Assembly (NCBI GenBank): GCA_038363925.1
Contig: JAQQWL010000009.1
Span: forward strand, 930,001 to 994,000
Origin: Apiospora phragmitis
Lineage: Eukaryota; Ascomycota; Sordariomycetes; Amphisphaeriales; Apiosporaceae
Direction: 5' to 3'
Length of the DNA: 64,000 bases
The position numbers were made by a program, and so were the translations under genes. This document shows, one piece after another, positions 20,742 through 31,274 of this stretch; within the stretch, counting starts at the first letter, position 1, and each line of letters starts with the position of its first letter. The notes under the pieces are model-generated. The model did not search any database. It saw nothing but the letters and a program-made list of their open reading frames with translations, and had not been told where the DNA came from.

Positions 20742-23497
20742 TGAGTTTTGTTTTTGGTATGTATTTATTTTTACTCTTGTTTCATCAGGTTACAGGACCG
20801 ATAAGTTGGCCGGTGGTAGCACAACAGGAGGTGCATCTTTTGACTAGAACATGAAGACTTGGCAACGCATGCGAGCTCTTTGTGAGCTGCAGCTCTGATG
20901 AGCTTTGCTCTGGTGGTTGGTGGGCTCCGACACGTTTGAAGCCGGGACGGACCGGTAGCATATCAACGGTAGGCGAACAGACGGAGTGCCCTAATCATTG
21001 GAAAAATGCAGGGTTCAAATTCTATTCCTGCTTGTTCACGGCAATATCCGTCGCTCTTTTGCACGAAAAGGGCGATGAAGTGCTTGATTGGGAGAACAAA
21101 GGGACACAAGCATTTCGCGAAAGATTTCAAGTTATGTGAGCAACTCACGTGTAGTACATAAGTAGTCTTGCTCAGTTAGGGGCAGAGAGGCGATTCAGAG
21201 CTACGTTCGGGTTTTCCTGTCCTCTCCTCAAAAGGCCATGGACGTCTATTGGCTGGGTGCTTAGTGATTCCTCGTAACATACATAACCTTCCCCCCTGCT
21301 CAAGTGCCAAACATGCAGGGCTCACAAAGTTGTTTTTTCTTCTCAGACGTGAACTCGTATTTGTTCTCCCTGCATACATGCGCTGCGATTGGAGTGGTGG
21401 TCGTAAGGTTGAGCTGTCGAACGTTCTGTCTTGTTGCAATGCAGACCTGCAATCTATGCGTTCACTTTAACCAAGACATACACAAGTCCATAGCCATCGG
21501 ATATAGCTTCTGGCTAATGACTCAACTAGCTCACGTCGCTCGCTGCTGTATGTTTAAGTCTCCCGCCATCTCTGCATAGGTTCCAGAATGGTATCTCAGG
21601 CGGGATTTCGGGTAGTAATTGGAAGCCCGAGTAGATAATGTTATATACACTTCGATGGGTTGAAGTCGCCCGGCTTGCTTACCTAAGGCAAATGACGATG
21701 GAACTGCCACTATGCGAAAAGGAATTCTGGCTCGAATCAGACTGCAGCTCGAAATGTCAATCGAGGGGATGTCTTAGGTCTGGATCGCAATCTACACAGG
21801 AAAACCGGGGATTGCAGGTCGACAACCTGGTTCCCTCCCTGGCATCCCATTAAACTTGATGACGACTTTCCTATTGATTGGAAGTTAATTGAATAAGTAC
21901 TTACAGGTGGATATACTTGCTTTGTGAGCTAAAGTCCTCAAACATACTTAAATTCAGCTGTACTACTTGCCTACCCCTTAGGTAGGGGGCTTCAATGTAC
22001 TTCCATGTTGGTAGGTACCGTAGGTAGTCCCTACGTACATCAATATTGTATGTACAGCATGCCAGATCAAGGTGTGTATGAAATAGGTTATGTTAGGCAG
22101 CTTCAGGTACATGGAGTCTTATTTAAGCACGTTCAAAGTTGAGGAGGAATACGGCAGACACCGACACCCTATGCCAAGCATTGACAGAGAAACAAACAAG
22201 CCATCCATTGGCGGCAGGTTGAAGATGCAGCAGGCCTGGAGGTTGCGTGCCGTCTAAGGAAGAGCTAGAAGAATTAGAACCAGCCAAGGGAGGTTAGGTT
22301 GGTCGATTGAGATGTGGGCTGGTCTGGGCAAGGGGTCTGGCGGTGCCGTTTCCGAAGCCCGCCAGCTGTTCTGGAATTGGTCCATTTGCTGTCTCTGTCT
22401 CCCTTGTTGCTTCTTTTCCAGCCTATTTACTTAGTAACTGTCCAAGCGGCGAATGATCGTGTGACAATTCACCTGGTCTGTTCTCTTTCGTGTTGCTGGT
22501 AGCTGGTAATTCAATATTGTGATGATTGGGGGCGTGCCATGACACTTGCCTTGCTTGCGCGCTGCCACTGGTCCTCTTCTGATGCGACTAGCCCCAAACG
22601 TGACTGGCAAAACAACATGCCAATTACGTTCGTTTATTTCCCCCCTCCTTGACCCCCCCCCCCTATGTACGTTAATGTTATTTTCCGTATGCGCTATGCT
22701 TTACGTACATGAATGGTACCTGCCTCTGAGTCCCTCTGTGCCCACGGCTGTGATTGGATTCGCTCTTCATGCCAACCCGTCTAGTCATGCATGTGGCTAT
22801 AATTACATGTATCGTTCAGCAAGCCCCAGAGCGAAATGGGTTTGATACAAAACATGCATATGATTTGTCTTCCCTGCTGTTACAATTCCAACCTTACTCC
22901 CACCATAAACCACCTGTTGACCGACCATTTGAAGTTTACATGAGACTGAGACCCTCCGGCCCATACACTTCACCCACGATAGACATCCAGCCTCGTGCAT
23001 CCTACCAACTCTACCCAGCTCGCCGCTGGTACACGTATGGGCGCTTCTCCAGTGATGTCTCATTCCAACATCGAAAAGCACCAGTGATGGGCAGCAAATA
23101 ACCTCCTGGTGAAGACTTTCAGGCCGAGACCCTCAGGAGCGCATCGCACGTAGGAGCCGAACAAGAACGTTACCAACTTTTGGTGGGCTTAGCGTACTTG
23201 TCCCTCCGTCGGTGGCCCGCGCCGTTACCTTGCAGCAGCTTGCAACCCTTCCAGGTTTTGGGGCTGTTTGCGCGCTGTGGGGTTTGCGCGTGACGTGTGG
23301 CCTTGGATACACCCAGCCAGGAATCCCGAGTGTGACATTTTGGTGAAAGGCCCCTTGGGATTTGGATAGCGAGTTCGAAAATCCCTGCTGGAGATCATTT
23401 CGAGCTTCGCGGCTATCGATTGAATAGATTGTCTGAGACGGGCCAAAACACAAGTCGGGTCGGGTCGAGTAGGGTCGACCACCACCGCTTCTAGGTC
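20742..23497. other. Intergenic region with TAGGTA cluster and C11 run
   Basis: About 2.75 kb between divergently transcribed genes, with no supported gene. A cluster of TAGGTA hexamers lies at about 21983-22025 and a run of eleven C at 22653-22663. The last few hundred bases should include the promoter and leader of the RA/PH gene. Confidence 0.5.
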
Positions 23498-26400
23498 ATG
23501 CCGCCACATGAAGGCGCCGCTACTTCGGAGCCAACCAACGGTGAAGAACAGCCTAAATTCTCTCGATACAGAAGTCAGCGCGGGCGAAGCGTTCCCAATG
23601 CGCAACATCTCATCTCTGGGGGTGACGCCAGCGGTGGCGTTGCCGATCGCACAGGAGCACAACAAAACCAAAGTCATGTTGAGTCCTCATCCGGAAAGTC
23701 TATTGCGAGATCCATGTCTCGGTACCGCAGGCGACCTAGTGTGTCTGGCAACGCCAACGATGCTACCCCAAAGATTACGGACAATACTCAGTCAACCCCT
23801 CCTGTACCCTCTGTCCCGACCACTTTGAAGCCTTCCCGTCGACGGGATCAGGCTCGGACTGAAAAGGAGGAGGATGCGCCTGCTGCCGTCTCCCGTCCTC
23901 CTTTGTCTTCTCTCACGCGGCAACAATCACGGCAAGCACAGCCTGTCTCCAACCAACAAGACAGCGAAATGACCGACTTCGAATATCGTTACGACGTCAC
24001 CGTCGCGAGCGAGCGTAACCCTCGCCTGGTGAACACAGACGGTGACGACCGCAGCCAACGCATGCGGGAGCAGCGAGAAGATGCTCTACGCTATGCCCGC
24101 GAAATGGCACACAACGATGCTCTGACTGATCACTTGATTGCTGAACAGAAGAAGAAAGACCTCGAACGGTTGCGGATCCAGTTGGCCAATAGCCAAGAGT
24201 CTGGTCGCCGGTCCAGCAAGCCAAGGAGTCCTGTTCTGGAGAAGTTCGTCGCTTTGACCAAAGGCCGAAGGAGCAAAGACTCCAGCAAAGACTCGATGTC
24301 GCCAGCATTGTCGCCAGCCTCATCCAGCACAGGCTCTATGGACAACAACTATGCCTTCACGGAGCTACCCAAGCCCCCTCAAGGCATTGTGCCTGGTGGT
24401 AGAGGTATTGTGCCACAGATGGACGCTCCTATATCTGCCGTAAACGCAGGGGATCGAGTAAGACCTAGCATACGCCCTCCCAAGTTTTCTTGTGCTAACA
24501 TAACTAGATTGTCTCCGTCCGTTATAGACAGCACACCTTCCCCTTTTCGGTAACCCCTGAGAGCACACCCGCAGATATCATCCGCTTGGCCATGAAAGCA
24601 TACGACCATGGCCAAGTAGCTGAGCAAATGGTGGTGCTTGAATCGTACGGCCCTCTCGGCTTGGAGCGCAAGATCCGTCGCTTCGAGCATGTACGAGATG
24701 TCATGAACTCGTGGGACAACGATACCCACAACCACCTGATCGTTGCCGAGTCTGATTCCCCTAACGACGCTCAAGACCTCGAGCTGGCATCAGTACCTGA
24801 TACAGCGGACCCGCCACAAGGAGACCGCTTTTACATGCAGCACTCGAACCGGCCGGGAAAGTGGAATAAACGATGGATCACCCTCTTGGACAACGGCCAG
24901 ATGATGAGCTCCAAGAAGCCGGAAACCAGCGGAGTTGACAAGGATACCATCAGGCTCTGCAACCTGTCCGACTATGACATGTATAAGCCAACACAGGCGC
25001 AGGCACGACGACAGCTGAAGCCGCCCAAGAAGTACTGTTTCGCCGTGAAGAGCCAACATAAATCGTCCATGTTCATGAACACCGACAACTACGTGCAATA
25101 CTTCTGCACTGAGGACGCCGAACTAGCGGCAAGATTCTCCAGAAAGGTCTTCGGGTGGCGGAGCTGGTATCTGGTGGATCGCAGGCCTGCAGCGAAGCAG
25201 GTAACGAACCCCAAGATCGATGAGAAGCCACCGCAGCTGCCCTCCGTGCCCAAGCCAATTTCCAAGGTCGCCAACACCGTGGCTCCGTCAAGTGCGCGCC
25301 CTTCAGAATCCTCGAGTGAGAAACAGTACAGGCTCGGCGAGTTTGAGCCACTGCTCGACATGGGCCGCTTCGACAAACGCCTCTCACAATTCGGGAAAGA
25401 TTTGATTCTGCCTGCACCTGTCCCCCCTACCACACCAAAGAAATCGGTACCTAAGAAACAGGAGCCCCAGCCCCAGAAACCGGATGGCACTCTTATCAAT
25501 GATCTCGCCCCCGCCAGTGACGCAGCTTTTACTGGTGCGGGTTTGTTAGGCAGCGGGTACGAAGATCGGAAGGCAGCCGCAATCACAGCCGAACAAGCCA
25601 AAGAGCCGGCCAAAGACTCGGCCCCAGGCGCTTTCACTGAGGGACCCTCGCTTTTGAACAAGCGGCCCGAGACCCCTGAATCACCACCCGAATCGCCTTC
25701 GTGGTTCCCATCTGCCGTGGAACATACCGCCAAGTATCGTGAGCCCCCTGCCGCGAAACCGCAGCCGAAAATCTGCGCGGGAGTCACGCGCAAGACATCT
25801 GTTTCTCAAGGACGCTCCCCCGTGAAATCACGTCCGGCACCACCTCGATTTGCACTGCACCCTTCCATGAAGTCGAACTCGCAATTTCCTAGCAATGCAC
25901 TCGCCCCTCAATACACTGGCAACACCCAGCAGATCCAATCAGGTCAGCCTCCTGCGTTCCCGCTTCAGTCGCAAACCAAACCCCGCCCGCGCCCGAACGA
26001 TGCTGTTCCGCATCTACTGGTCGTCCCTGCCACAAAGTCCAGACGTGGTTCGCCGGAATCTAGTCCCGTCAACCAGCGTATGCCGCTGCAAAAGCCTCTC
26101 ATCAACTTGGAGCCTACCTTCAATGAGCCCCCTCAATGGGCCAAGAAAGGAGGCCGCGGTGTCCAAGCCCCCGAAGGTTTGAACCATCTGGTAGACCTGA
26201 TCAGCGTTGGCAATCCCAAAGGAGGACCCAACGGTCATCTCGAGGTCCCGCCTCGTAGTCTGATGCGCAGAGGCCAAGAGGGCATGCAACAGATCGGCAA
26301 TGTTCACCCGGCCAACAGAGGCGGCGGACTTGCTCGCACCAGGAGCAAGGTCGCGGCCCCGTCCATGAGGCCTGGTCGGCCCGATGTGCCACCCATGCCG

Positions 26401-26613
26401 CTGGTCCAGAGCATGCCAGGAGCAATTGCGCCGCTGCGGGTGCAGCGCCCAGGCGCCGGGCCTCGGCAGACTTCAGGGGATGGTCCAAGGTCTTCGCCGC
26501 CTCACAGCCGGCCGCCTCCTGCTCAAATGAAGCGCCGAGAGCACCCGTCTCGAGACCAAGAAGTCGAATACAACTCGGGTTTAGGGAGGACGGGAACACT
26601 CCGGGCGATATAA
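23498..26613 (+). CDS. Ras-associating and PH domain adaptor protein
   Basis: A 1,021-residue cytoplasmic adaptor built like animal MRL (RIAM/lamellipodin) and Grb7-type proteins, which couple Ras-family GTPases to membrane lipids and the actin or polarity machinery; the fungal role is inferred. There are two exons with a 50-nt intron at 24458-24507 (GTAAGA, branch GCTAACAT, acceptor TAG), placed so that VNAGDR joins IVSVRYRQHTF. The N-terminal third is Ser/Arg-rich with a charged helix (residues about 170-240). The RA domain is about 321-400, containing TPADIIRLAMKAYDHG. The PH domain is about 425-537, starting DRFYMQHS, with GKWNKRWITL and ending in KVFGWRSWYL. The remaining 480 residues are Pro-rich with many PPxP stretches, possible SH3 or profilin ligands. 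The frame is intact throughout. Confidence 0.88.
24458..24507 (+). other. Intron of RA/PH gene
   Basis: The donor GTAAGACC, branch site TGCTAACAT and acceptor ACTAG are all visible. Removal restores the RA-domain frame. Confidence 0.88.
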
Positions 26614-27081
26614 GGGTAACGATTTTCATGACTAGATGTTGCTGGGCATGGCACGCCGGAGTTGGGGGAGCTTTGGGGAAAAGGGAGCTGCATGACGCGA
26701 TTGAGTTTCCATCATGTTTGTTGTCATCTTACATACAAATATGCTTTCTGGGATTTGTTTTAAAGGCGAAGGCGAACATAGATTTCATAGGCGATATGAG
26801 TAACGAGACTTGTACTAAGCAGGTTTTGGGAGCCTTCTACACTCTTTCCATGCATCTTATGGCAGCATTTATATTGTGTACTGTATGTAGTTTGCCAATG
26901 TCAAGTTTAGGGGTGACTTATCATTACTACTATCCGCCACGGTCCCTAAAGCTACTTACTAATTGCCATCGTCACTTGTGATCTGAATTTTAGCTAATGC
27001 ATGAAAGAGTGCATGCTGCCCAGGACACTTCCCGTCCAAGAACGACCTAACCTGTCCTATTCGATACCAGCCAGACCTTCA
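26614..27081. other. Convergent intergenic spacer
   Basis: This lies between the stop of the RA/PH gene and the stop of the NmrA-like gene. It is AT-richer than the coding flanks, which fits overlapping 3' untranslated regions. No feature is recognised. Confidence 0.5.
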
Positions 27082-28230
27082 TCAAATTGTGGCCGCCGTG
27101 GGCAACTTGGACCCCAGAAGATACTCCCTGCCGTGCGACTTTAGGGTGTCCGCAAAGGCCCGGGTGTCCGGCCTGTGCCGCAGCTGGTGAGGCTCAACGA
27201 AGCCGCCGCCCACGCCCCCCATGTACCCGAACTCCTCAACAAAGGGCGGGGCCTCGAGCACCTCCAGGGGCAGGCCCGTCTCGCGGCTCATCTCGTCTAT
27301 GCCCATCTGCGCGAACCGGGGCTGCGGTGGTTATACCCCCTTTTCTTGGACCCGGTGGCGTCGTTGTCGTCTTCGCCTGTGTCCACTACTGCCTCGAACC
27401 AGGCTCGCATCAGCCCGTCTACGTCGAGGTACTCGTCGTACGCCAGCAGGTTGGTGTTGGGCGGCTCGTCCTCGATAGGCACCGCACGAAGGGCCCGGTC
27501 GACGCGGTGATGTCGAGGACGGGCATGCGCATTCCGCGGCCCGCAGGTAGACGCACCACGTACTCCTCCTCTTCCTCCTCTTCAGCGCCAGTCGTCGTCC
27601 CCTGCTGTTGGGCCTTCTTCTTCGTCATCTTCTGGGGCAAGAGCAGCGGGTTCGTGCTATACGCGCCCACATAGATGAACGAAGCCTTGTCGGCGACGCC
27701 GGAAGCCGCGGAAGCAATCCACGCCGCCGCGGCCGCCTTGCTGTCCCAGTGGTACGAATGCGTGTACCTGCCGCCACTGGCCTCCCGCAGCGGCGCCAGC
27801 GCGCTGTACACCAGCCGCTCCAGCTTCGTCGTCGTCGACGAATCTGTAGCCGATGATGCTTTCACGGCCGCATCTCGGTCTCGAAGCCGATGCAGCTGGC
27901 GGCGTACTGGGTCTCGCCGCGGGCCAGCGCGGCGCGGTACGGGGCCCAGAAGTCGGTGTTGAGGAAGGCGGCGTGCACGCCGCCACCGCCACCGCCTGCG
28001 AAGGCGGCCTCGAGGGATGGGGAGGAGGAGGACTCCAGGTCCGCCTGCACAACTTCGGCGCCTTGGGCGGCGAGCTTGCGGGCGGCGGGCGAGGTCGGGT
28101 TGCGCGTCAGGGTGCGGACGTGCCAGTGCGGGCGCAGGGCGAGGAAGGTCTGGGCGACGGAGGAGCCTTGGTGGCCGGTGGCGCCGACCATGGCGATGGT
28201 CTTGGTGGGGGTGGGACTAGCAGCTGTCAT
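27082..28230 (-). CDS. NmrA-like NAD(P)-binding protein, frameshifted
   Basis: An NmrA/HSCARG-type atypical short-chain dehydrogenase. Members sense NAD(P) redox state or act as regulatory partners of transcription factors, and many lack the catalytic Tyr. The Rossmann nucleotide motif GATGHQGSSVAQTFL is close to the ATG at 28230, followed by HVRTLTRNP, GAEVVQADLES and AAFLNTDFWAPY. Later segments are LERLVYSALAPL, the YHWDSKAAAAAWI helix, ASFIYVGAY, LDITASTGPFV, and the C-terminal GIDEMSRETG and APPFVEEFGYMGG, giving about 383 residues. Three single bases appear to be missing: at 27868-27869, 27478-27479 and 27318-27321, each in a short C or G run. An acidic Glu run and a GGGGGG loop are local insertions. 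It is divergent from the bZIP gene with 439 bp between starts. Confidence 0.87.
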
Positions 28231-28669
28231 CGCGATGGAGTATATAAGGGGTTTCCAGGAAATAATACCGGCCTTGTGGGGATCTCTATGTCTTGCTCTT
28301 TTCGTTCTATTGCTGGTGAGCTGTATAATAAATAGTTCAGTCGAGTTGGCACACCTGCTTGGACCTGGCCTATTTATACCCAAGATGCGATACCTGTCTC
28401 TTTTTCATGCGCTTTCGCCATTGTGACGCGCATGAGGCTCGTGCTCTCGAGAAAAGGGTATAATCTGATTGGCTCCCGGCCCGTAAGCCAGAGTAAGCCA
28501 GTCCGGGGTGGCCCACGGGGTTAAGACCGGGTTTAATACTAGTGGCCGCTGGCTTACCCAGTCCCAACCCGTCAACCGTGTGTTCCCTCCACGTGTAACT
28601 ACATTGTCTACAGTCTTTCACACGGTCTTTTATCCAGTCCAGGCCACAGAGACACGCGAACGGACAAGT
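28231..28669. promoter_or_regulatory. Shared divergent promoter region
   Basis: This 439-bp interval separates the start codons of the NmrA-like gene (minus) and the bZIP gene (plus), so both promoters must lie inside or overlap it. A TATA box for the minus strand is visible (listed separately). Confidence 0.6.
28371..28378 (-). promoter_or_regulatory. TATA box of NmrA-like gene
   Basis: TATAAATA on the minus strand, about 140 bp upstream of the NmrA-like start codon. A second TATATAA-like string at about 28240 is too close to the ATG to be the promoter element. Confidence 0.5.
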
Positions 28670-29609
28670 ATGGAGTCTCGTACGGCATCGAGAGGCACCT
28701 CGGAGGTAAAGACCGCAGCAGCAGCAGGCGGAAAGAAGCGGGCCCTGACGCAGGCAAGAAGGGAACAAAACCGGGTTGCCCAGAAAATCTACCGTATATC
28801 ATCTCATGCCATGTATCACGCTTTCGGCCACGCCTAACTTCGATTTGTTATTGTAGGAGAGAGGCAGAAGAAACTTAGAGAAGGTTCGCAATTGCATCAA
28901 TGGAGGGGCCATGCCAGGCCTCTATACGTAGAGTTGCGACCCAAGGAGGACAATGGAATGGAATTCTCAGGTGGCGTCGCTGCCGCTGCCGTCACCACTA
29001 CTTCTCCTGATAAAAGAAAACATGGCGGCGCCGAGTTACTGACACCGGCTGCTGCTGATGTGGCCGATGAGCAGCAACACCCGGAAACACAAGCTGTTAC
29101 TGATGCCATTGGCGGCGACTTCTCCTTTCTCGACCATGTTGACCCTTTAGACTTTCTGGGGGTGGACTTGGCGTTCGGAGACCCCTTCCAGGTGGTCTCT
29201 ATATCAAATCCTACTGTATTACGGGACCGTTTTCCAAATACCGACATCTACAACGCCTCCACAGAATACGACCACAGCCCCTCCCTTTTTGATACGGACT
29301 CTACTGGGAGCAGCCGGTTGAACCCAGAACGAGTGTTCGTAGGAGGCCTGTCGTTGCCACCCTCTTAGAAGCAGCAGCAGCAGAGCCTCGGGGACCTTAT
29401 CCCCATCATCATCCCGGTATTGCCCCTCCGTCTGCTCCTCCTCCTTCTTCCTCGCCGACCCTTACGCCAACGCGCGCCCGCTGTCCCAAACGGCCATCTT
29501 CACGGCACTCTTACACAATGCACTATTGCTGGGCTTCGACCTGGCAGCACTCGCCGACTGCGCCAGCCCTGGGAACCGCGGAGCTGGGATGTTAGGGGGT
29601 GGTTTTTAA
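28670..29609 (+). CDS. bZIP transcription factor with DUF3425-like tail
   Basis: A nuclear fungal bZIP regulator. Exon 1 (28670-28793) and exon 2 (from 28857) flank a 63-nt intron with donor GTATAT, branch CCTAACTT and acceptor TGTAG. The intron falls inside the basic region, which reads REQNRVAQKIYRERQKKLRE: Asn and Arg sit at the DNA-contact positions of the N-x7-R signature. The leucine-zipper part is short. The first frame stops at 29368. A shifted frame beginning there carries ADPYANARPLSQTAIFTALL and ALLLGFDLAAL, which match the C-terminal DUF3425 region of many fungal bZIP proteins. One extra C at 29360-29362 would explain the switch, giving an end at 29609. The DUF3425 part is shorter than usual. 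The tail boundaries are less certain than the basic region. Confidence 0.78.
28794..28856 (+). other. Intron in bZIP basic region
   Basis: Donor GTATAT, branch site GCCTAACTT and acceptor TTGTAG. Splicing joins the two halves of the basic region in frame. Confidence 0.85.
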
Positions 29610-29879
29610 GGAGATGGAGTTTGGCGATAAACGATGGCTGCAGGGAGATGGTGCAGGAAGTTACCTGAACAAAGTGTAGTCTCCAGTCAATACGAAAATA
29701 TAAGTCAATAATAACCGTATAAGGTGTCGAATGAATAGTTAACATAAAGTCGTTTCTCGTCATATCCTCATGATACATGTACTCCAAGTATCCCAGATGC
29801 CTAGTATATCCACCATGTCCTTTATACAAATAACCCTCTATGAACCAAAGAACCCAGCCAGACTTGGCCGAGCTCGTCA

Positions 29880-30449
29880 TCAGTAATACTTGCAGCCCCG
29901 ACAGCCCCCGTTACAAACAACAGGCTCGGGTCTGCAAACGCTGTTCTCGACGACAAGCGTGCGTCCCCTCTCGTACCTAGGACGCGACCGCACGTACGAG
30001 CACGACGACCCGTCCCTCCTCCGGCGGTAGTACCGCCCCCCGTCGTCGCACTCCCGTCGCCTCCGGCCGCGGCCCCCCACCGCGGCGCAGCACCAGCACA
30101 GCCAGACCAGGACTATCAGGCAGAAGATGCAGCCGAGCACGATGCCGACGATGGCGCCCGTGCTCAGGTACGAGCCGCCGCCGCCGCTGCCGCCGTAGTA
30201 CCCACCACCATCCACTCCGCCGTAGACGCCGCGTTCGGCCGCCGCGCCCATTGCGTCCTTGTCGTCGCTGCCGCCGTCGAAGTAGGATGTCTGCCGGCGC
30301 CACAGGTGAAATAAGTTGTTGTGGTTATTTTGGCTGGTTGCGGGAGCGGCGGCCGGTGGGACGGAAGCCGGGAAAGGGTCGAGATGGTCCGTTGGGTGGC
30401 CTGTCAACATCTCGACCAGGAGCGCGTGGGTGAACAGTACGGGTGGCAT
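29880..30449 (-). CDS. Predicted single-pass membrane protein
   Basis: I do not recognise the family. It is a 189-residue frame. A Gly/Tyr-rich stretch (about 73-94) is followed by one strong hydrophobic helix (about 97-121, STGAIVGIVLGCIFCLIVLV) that runs straight into a Cys-Trp-Cys-Cys patch and a basic, Arg/Tyr-rich tail with several Cys, ending KYY. Cys next to a membrane helix often marks palmitoylation; that is inference. There is no clear signal peptide, so the start could be ATG 30449 or the later ATG at residue 14. The layout resembles many small fungal plasma-membrane or wall-sensor-like proteins. Confidence 0.55.
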   Translation of the reverse strand: MPPVLFTHALLVEMLTGHPTDHLDPFPASVPPAAAPATSQNNHNNLFHLWRRQTSYFDGGSDDKDAMGAAAERGVYGGVDGGGYYGGSGGGGSYLSTGAIVGIVLGCIFCLIVLVWLCWCCAAVGGRGRRRRECDDGGRYYRRRRDGSSCSYVRSRPRYERGRTLVVENSVCRPEPVVCNGGCRGCKYY

Positions 30450-30963
30450 CGCGAGATTGAAAGAAACAGGGGTCCTAATGGGGTCCTGCGGCGCGTCTAT
30501 ACGGAGGGGTCTATTTCCTTCTTTTCTCCCTTCTCTCTGCTGATAGGCCCGGTGTAGGGGAAGCTAGGGAAGCTGAACGAACAGACGGCTGGCGGAGCTT
30601 GTGTGTCCCCTATAGCCAGCCAGCCAATGAGCTAGCTAGCTTTGCTTTGGTCGGACGTGAGTATGTATGTCAAAAAGAGAAACACCAAGCTGGTTACGGG
30701 CCAGATTCGCGGTATTGACCGAAGAGACAAAGAGATGAGAGAGAAGCTAGCTTGAATTCGTAGGAGTAAAGGGGTAAAAGTGGCCGCGGCAATCCTCTTT
30801 AGCCTCCCATTGGGGTACAAGACACTTGCCATGGCGGAAGGAATTACGCGGCACCAACCTTGCGGTAGCTGGCTCGGGGCGAGGATGTAAGACATGGAAA
30901 AGTATATTCAGTATGTTGTGGTCCCGTCTAGGTGTAGAGGTGAAAGCAAGAAGGTTGGTGGGT
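30450..30963. other. Intergenic region, no gene recognised
   Basis: This is the promoter side of the membrane protein gene, up to the inverted-repeat element. Short AGCTAGCT-type strings occur near 30630. Nothing else is supported. Confidence 0.45.
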
Positions 30964-31018
30964 GTGGGTGGTTCACTTGACAGAATTAGATAGTCGGAAA
31001 GTATATATCTCTAATCCC
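30964..31018 (+). repeat. Left inverted-repeat arm
   Basis: It is an exact reverse complement of 31220-31274. Identity stops at both edges of the arm. Confidence 0.95.
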
Positions 31019-31219
31019 AGCCCTTTCGTCATGGTTACTTTTTAGCTCACGACCACAGGAATCCGAGTAAACACGAACCCGATAAACCCAGGGCTCGTCG
31101 CAGAACCAAATGCACCATCTACGTTTATTTGCACGTCGATAAGCAGATAGCCAACGGAATTCGCTTTCCGAAATGCATGAGGAGATCTCCAAAAGGGAGT
31201 GATGGATGTTTCGGGGGAA

Positions 31220-31274
31220 GGGATTAGAGATATATACTTTCCGACTATCTAATTCTGTCAAGTGAACCACCCAC
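31220..31274 (-). repeat. Right inverted-repeat arm
   Basis: It is an exact reverse complement of 30964-31018. Confidence 0.95.

Larger units (their letters stand above)
30964..31274. mobile_element. 311-bp element with perfect 55-bp inverted ends (MITE-like)
   Basis: The left arm 30964-31018 and right arm 31220-31274 are exact reverse complements over 55 bases; the outer end reads GTGGGTGGTTCACTTGACAG. The 201-bp centre has no coding content and no further symmetry. The size and arms fit a non-autonomous DNA transposon or fold-back element. No target-site duplication is evident at the arm boundaries, so the exact ends or the class are uncertain. No second copy is seen in the window. Confidence 0.6.

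Noticed and set aside
20990..21040. tRNA-like string with GGGTTCAAATTC
   Set aside because: It lacks a matching A-box and acceptor stem; only a small GCAGG/CCTGC hairpin is present.
25089..25793. 234-codon antisense frame inside the RA/PH gene
   Set aside because: It is a shadow of the PH and Pro-rich coding region, with Gly/Ser-rich content and no domain.
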